Of a stretch of 6,990 nt of DNA, positions 6,470 through 6,990 are shown piece by piece. The position numbers and the translations under genes were made by a program. The notes beneath the pieces are model-generated. The model ran no database searches and was not told the DNA's origin. It worked only from the letters and a program-made list of their open reading frames with translations. The stretch's first letter is position 1. Every line of letters starts with the position of its first letter. The DNA is from Gemmataceae bacterium (lineage in GTDB: Bacteria > Planctomycetota > Planctomycetia > Gemmatales > Gemmataceae), in NCBI GenBank assembly GCA_026418875.1, contig JAOAAM010000306.1, positions 1 to 6,990 of the forward strand, written 5' to 3'.

Positions 6470-6990
6470 TCGGCCCCCGCGTGTTGAGCCAAACGCCGGG
6501 CTTCCTCCAGTTGCTGGCGTGCCTTGCGTTCGACGGTCACTTTGAGCAACAAGGTGCCGACCGCCAGGAGCGTCAGCACCGAGGCCACGGCGAACGAACC
6601 CGGCAAATTAAACTCCTGAAACGCCTTCTCCACCCGCAAGGGCATGGTATCGGTTTGACCCGTGATGTGCCCGGACACCACCGAGACCGCCCCGAATTCA
6701 CCCATGGCCCGGGCATTGCACAGGATGACGCCATACAGCAAACCCCAGCGGATGTTCGGCAAGGTGACCCGCCAGAAGACCTGCCAGGCGTTCGCTCCCA
6801 GGCTGATGGCCGCCAGTTCCTCGTCCGGCCCGATGGCCTCCATCACCGGAATCAACTCCCGCGCGACGAACGGCAAGGTCACGAATGTGGTGGCGATGAC
6901 CAGTCCCGGCGGGCTGAACAATATCTTGATCCCGTGCTCCCGCAACCACGGCCCCAGATAACCCTGCTGCCCGAACAACAGGACGAACAG
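6466..6990 (-). CDS. cysW: Sulfate ABC transporter permease CysW, C-terminal part (5' truncated by right window edge)
   Basis: Inner-membrane permease subunit of the sulfate/thiosulfate importer. 174 C-terminal residues are visible of an expected 270-290; the frame runs open through base 6990, so the TTG at 6978 is an internal Leu. Hydrophobic segments appear around [19 protein letters not shown], around [11 protein letters not shown], and in the last membrane helix [18 protein letters not shown]. The EAA coupling loop that contacts CysA is present as [20 protein letters not shown] followed by LP, with Leu where the first family residue pair is usually EA. The stretch [16 protein letters not shown] closely resembles E. 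coli CysW ([16 protein letters not shown], recalled), which separates it from CysT and from ModB. The tail is charged and cytoplasmic ([17 protein letters not shown]). The stop overlaps the cysA start (ATGA). Upstream genes, beyond the edge, are expected to include cysT and a sulfate-binding protein. Confidence 0.93.
   Translation of the reverse strand: MFVLLFGQQGYLGPWLREHGIKILFSPPGLVIATTFVTLPFVARELIPVMEAIGPDEELAAISLGANAWQVFWRVTLPNIRWGLLYGVILCNARAMGEFGAVSVVSGHITGQTDTMPLRVEKAFQEFNLPGSFAVASVLTLLAVGTLLLKVTVERKARQQLEEARRLAQHAGAE

Noticed and set aside
5585..6487. Plus-strand open frame of 300 codons opposite cysA.
   Set aside because: It mirrors the cysA coding sequence, which has every ABC ATPase motif; nothing independent supports the antisense frame.

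Overview
The window reads as an ordinary stretch of a planctomycete chromosome, probably from the Gemmata/Pirellula side of the phylum. The strongest clue is a secreted DUF1549/DUF1553 protein with a CxxCH haem-type motif, a family greatly expanded in Planctomycetes. A secreted SH3-like protein with a C-terminal domain of a style seen in that phylum, and GC-rich coding sequence, agree with this. The taxonomic call is inference from gene content only.

Layout, left to right: the 3' part of cinA (+, truncated by the left edge, ends 981); deoC (-, 1017-1709), convergent with cinA; a 161-base divergent intergenic region; a secreted SH3/TPR-like protein (+, 1871-3019); a secreted DUF1549/DUF1553 cytochrome-like protein (-, 3061-4812), convergent with it; a 288-base non-coding gap holding an 18-base palindrome near the DUF1549 start; a small very basic protein of 78 residues (-, 5101-5337); cysA (-, 5411-6469); and cysW (-, truncated by the right edge, ends 6466).

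Functionally there are three themes. cinA and deoC are housekeeping genes for nucleotide-derived metabolites (NMN deamidation/pyridine nucleotide recycling, and deoxyribose-5-phosphate cleavage). The two central genes encode exported proteins of unknown role. cysW and cysA overlap by four bases (ATGA) and form the end of a sulfate/thiosulfate ABC importer operon whose other members (normally a second permease and a binding protein) would lie beyond the right edge. The 78-residue gene follows cysA on the same strand after 73 bases and may be its passenger or have its own promoter.

I see no tRNA, rRNA, CRISPR array, insertion sequence, phage gene or clear intrinsic terminator. No convincing undescribed system is present. 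The points most worth a second look are the small basic protein, the isolated DUF1549/DUF1553 gene with its leader palindrome, and the altered active-site motif in CinA.
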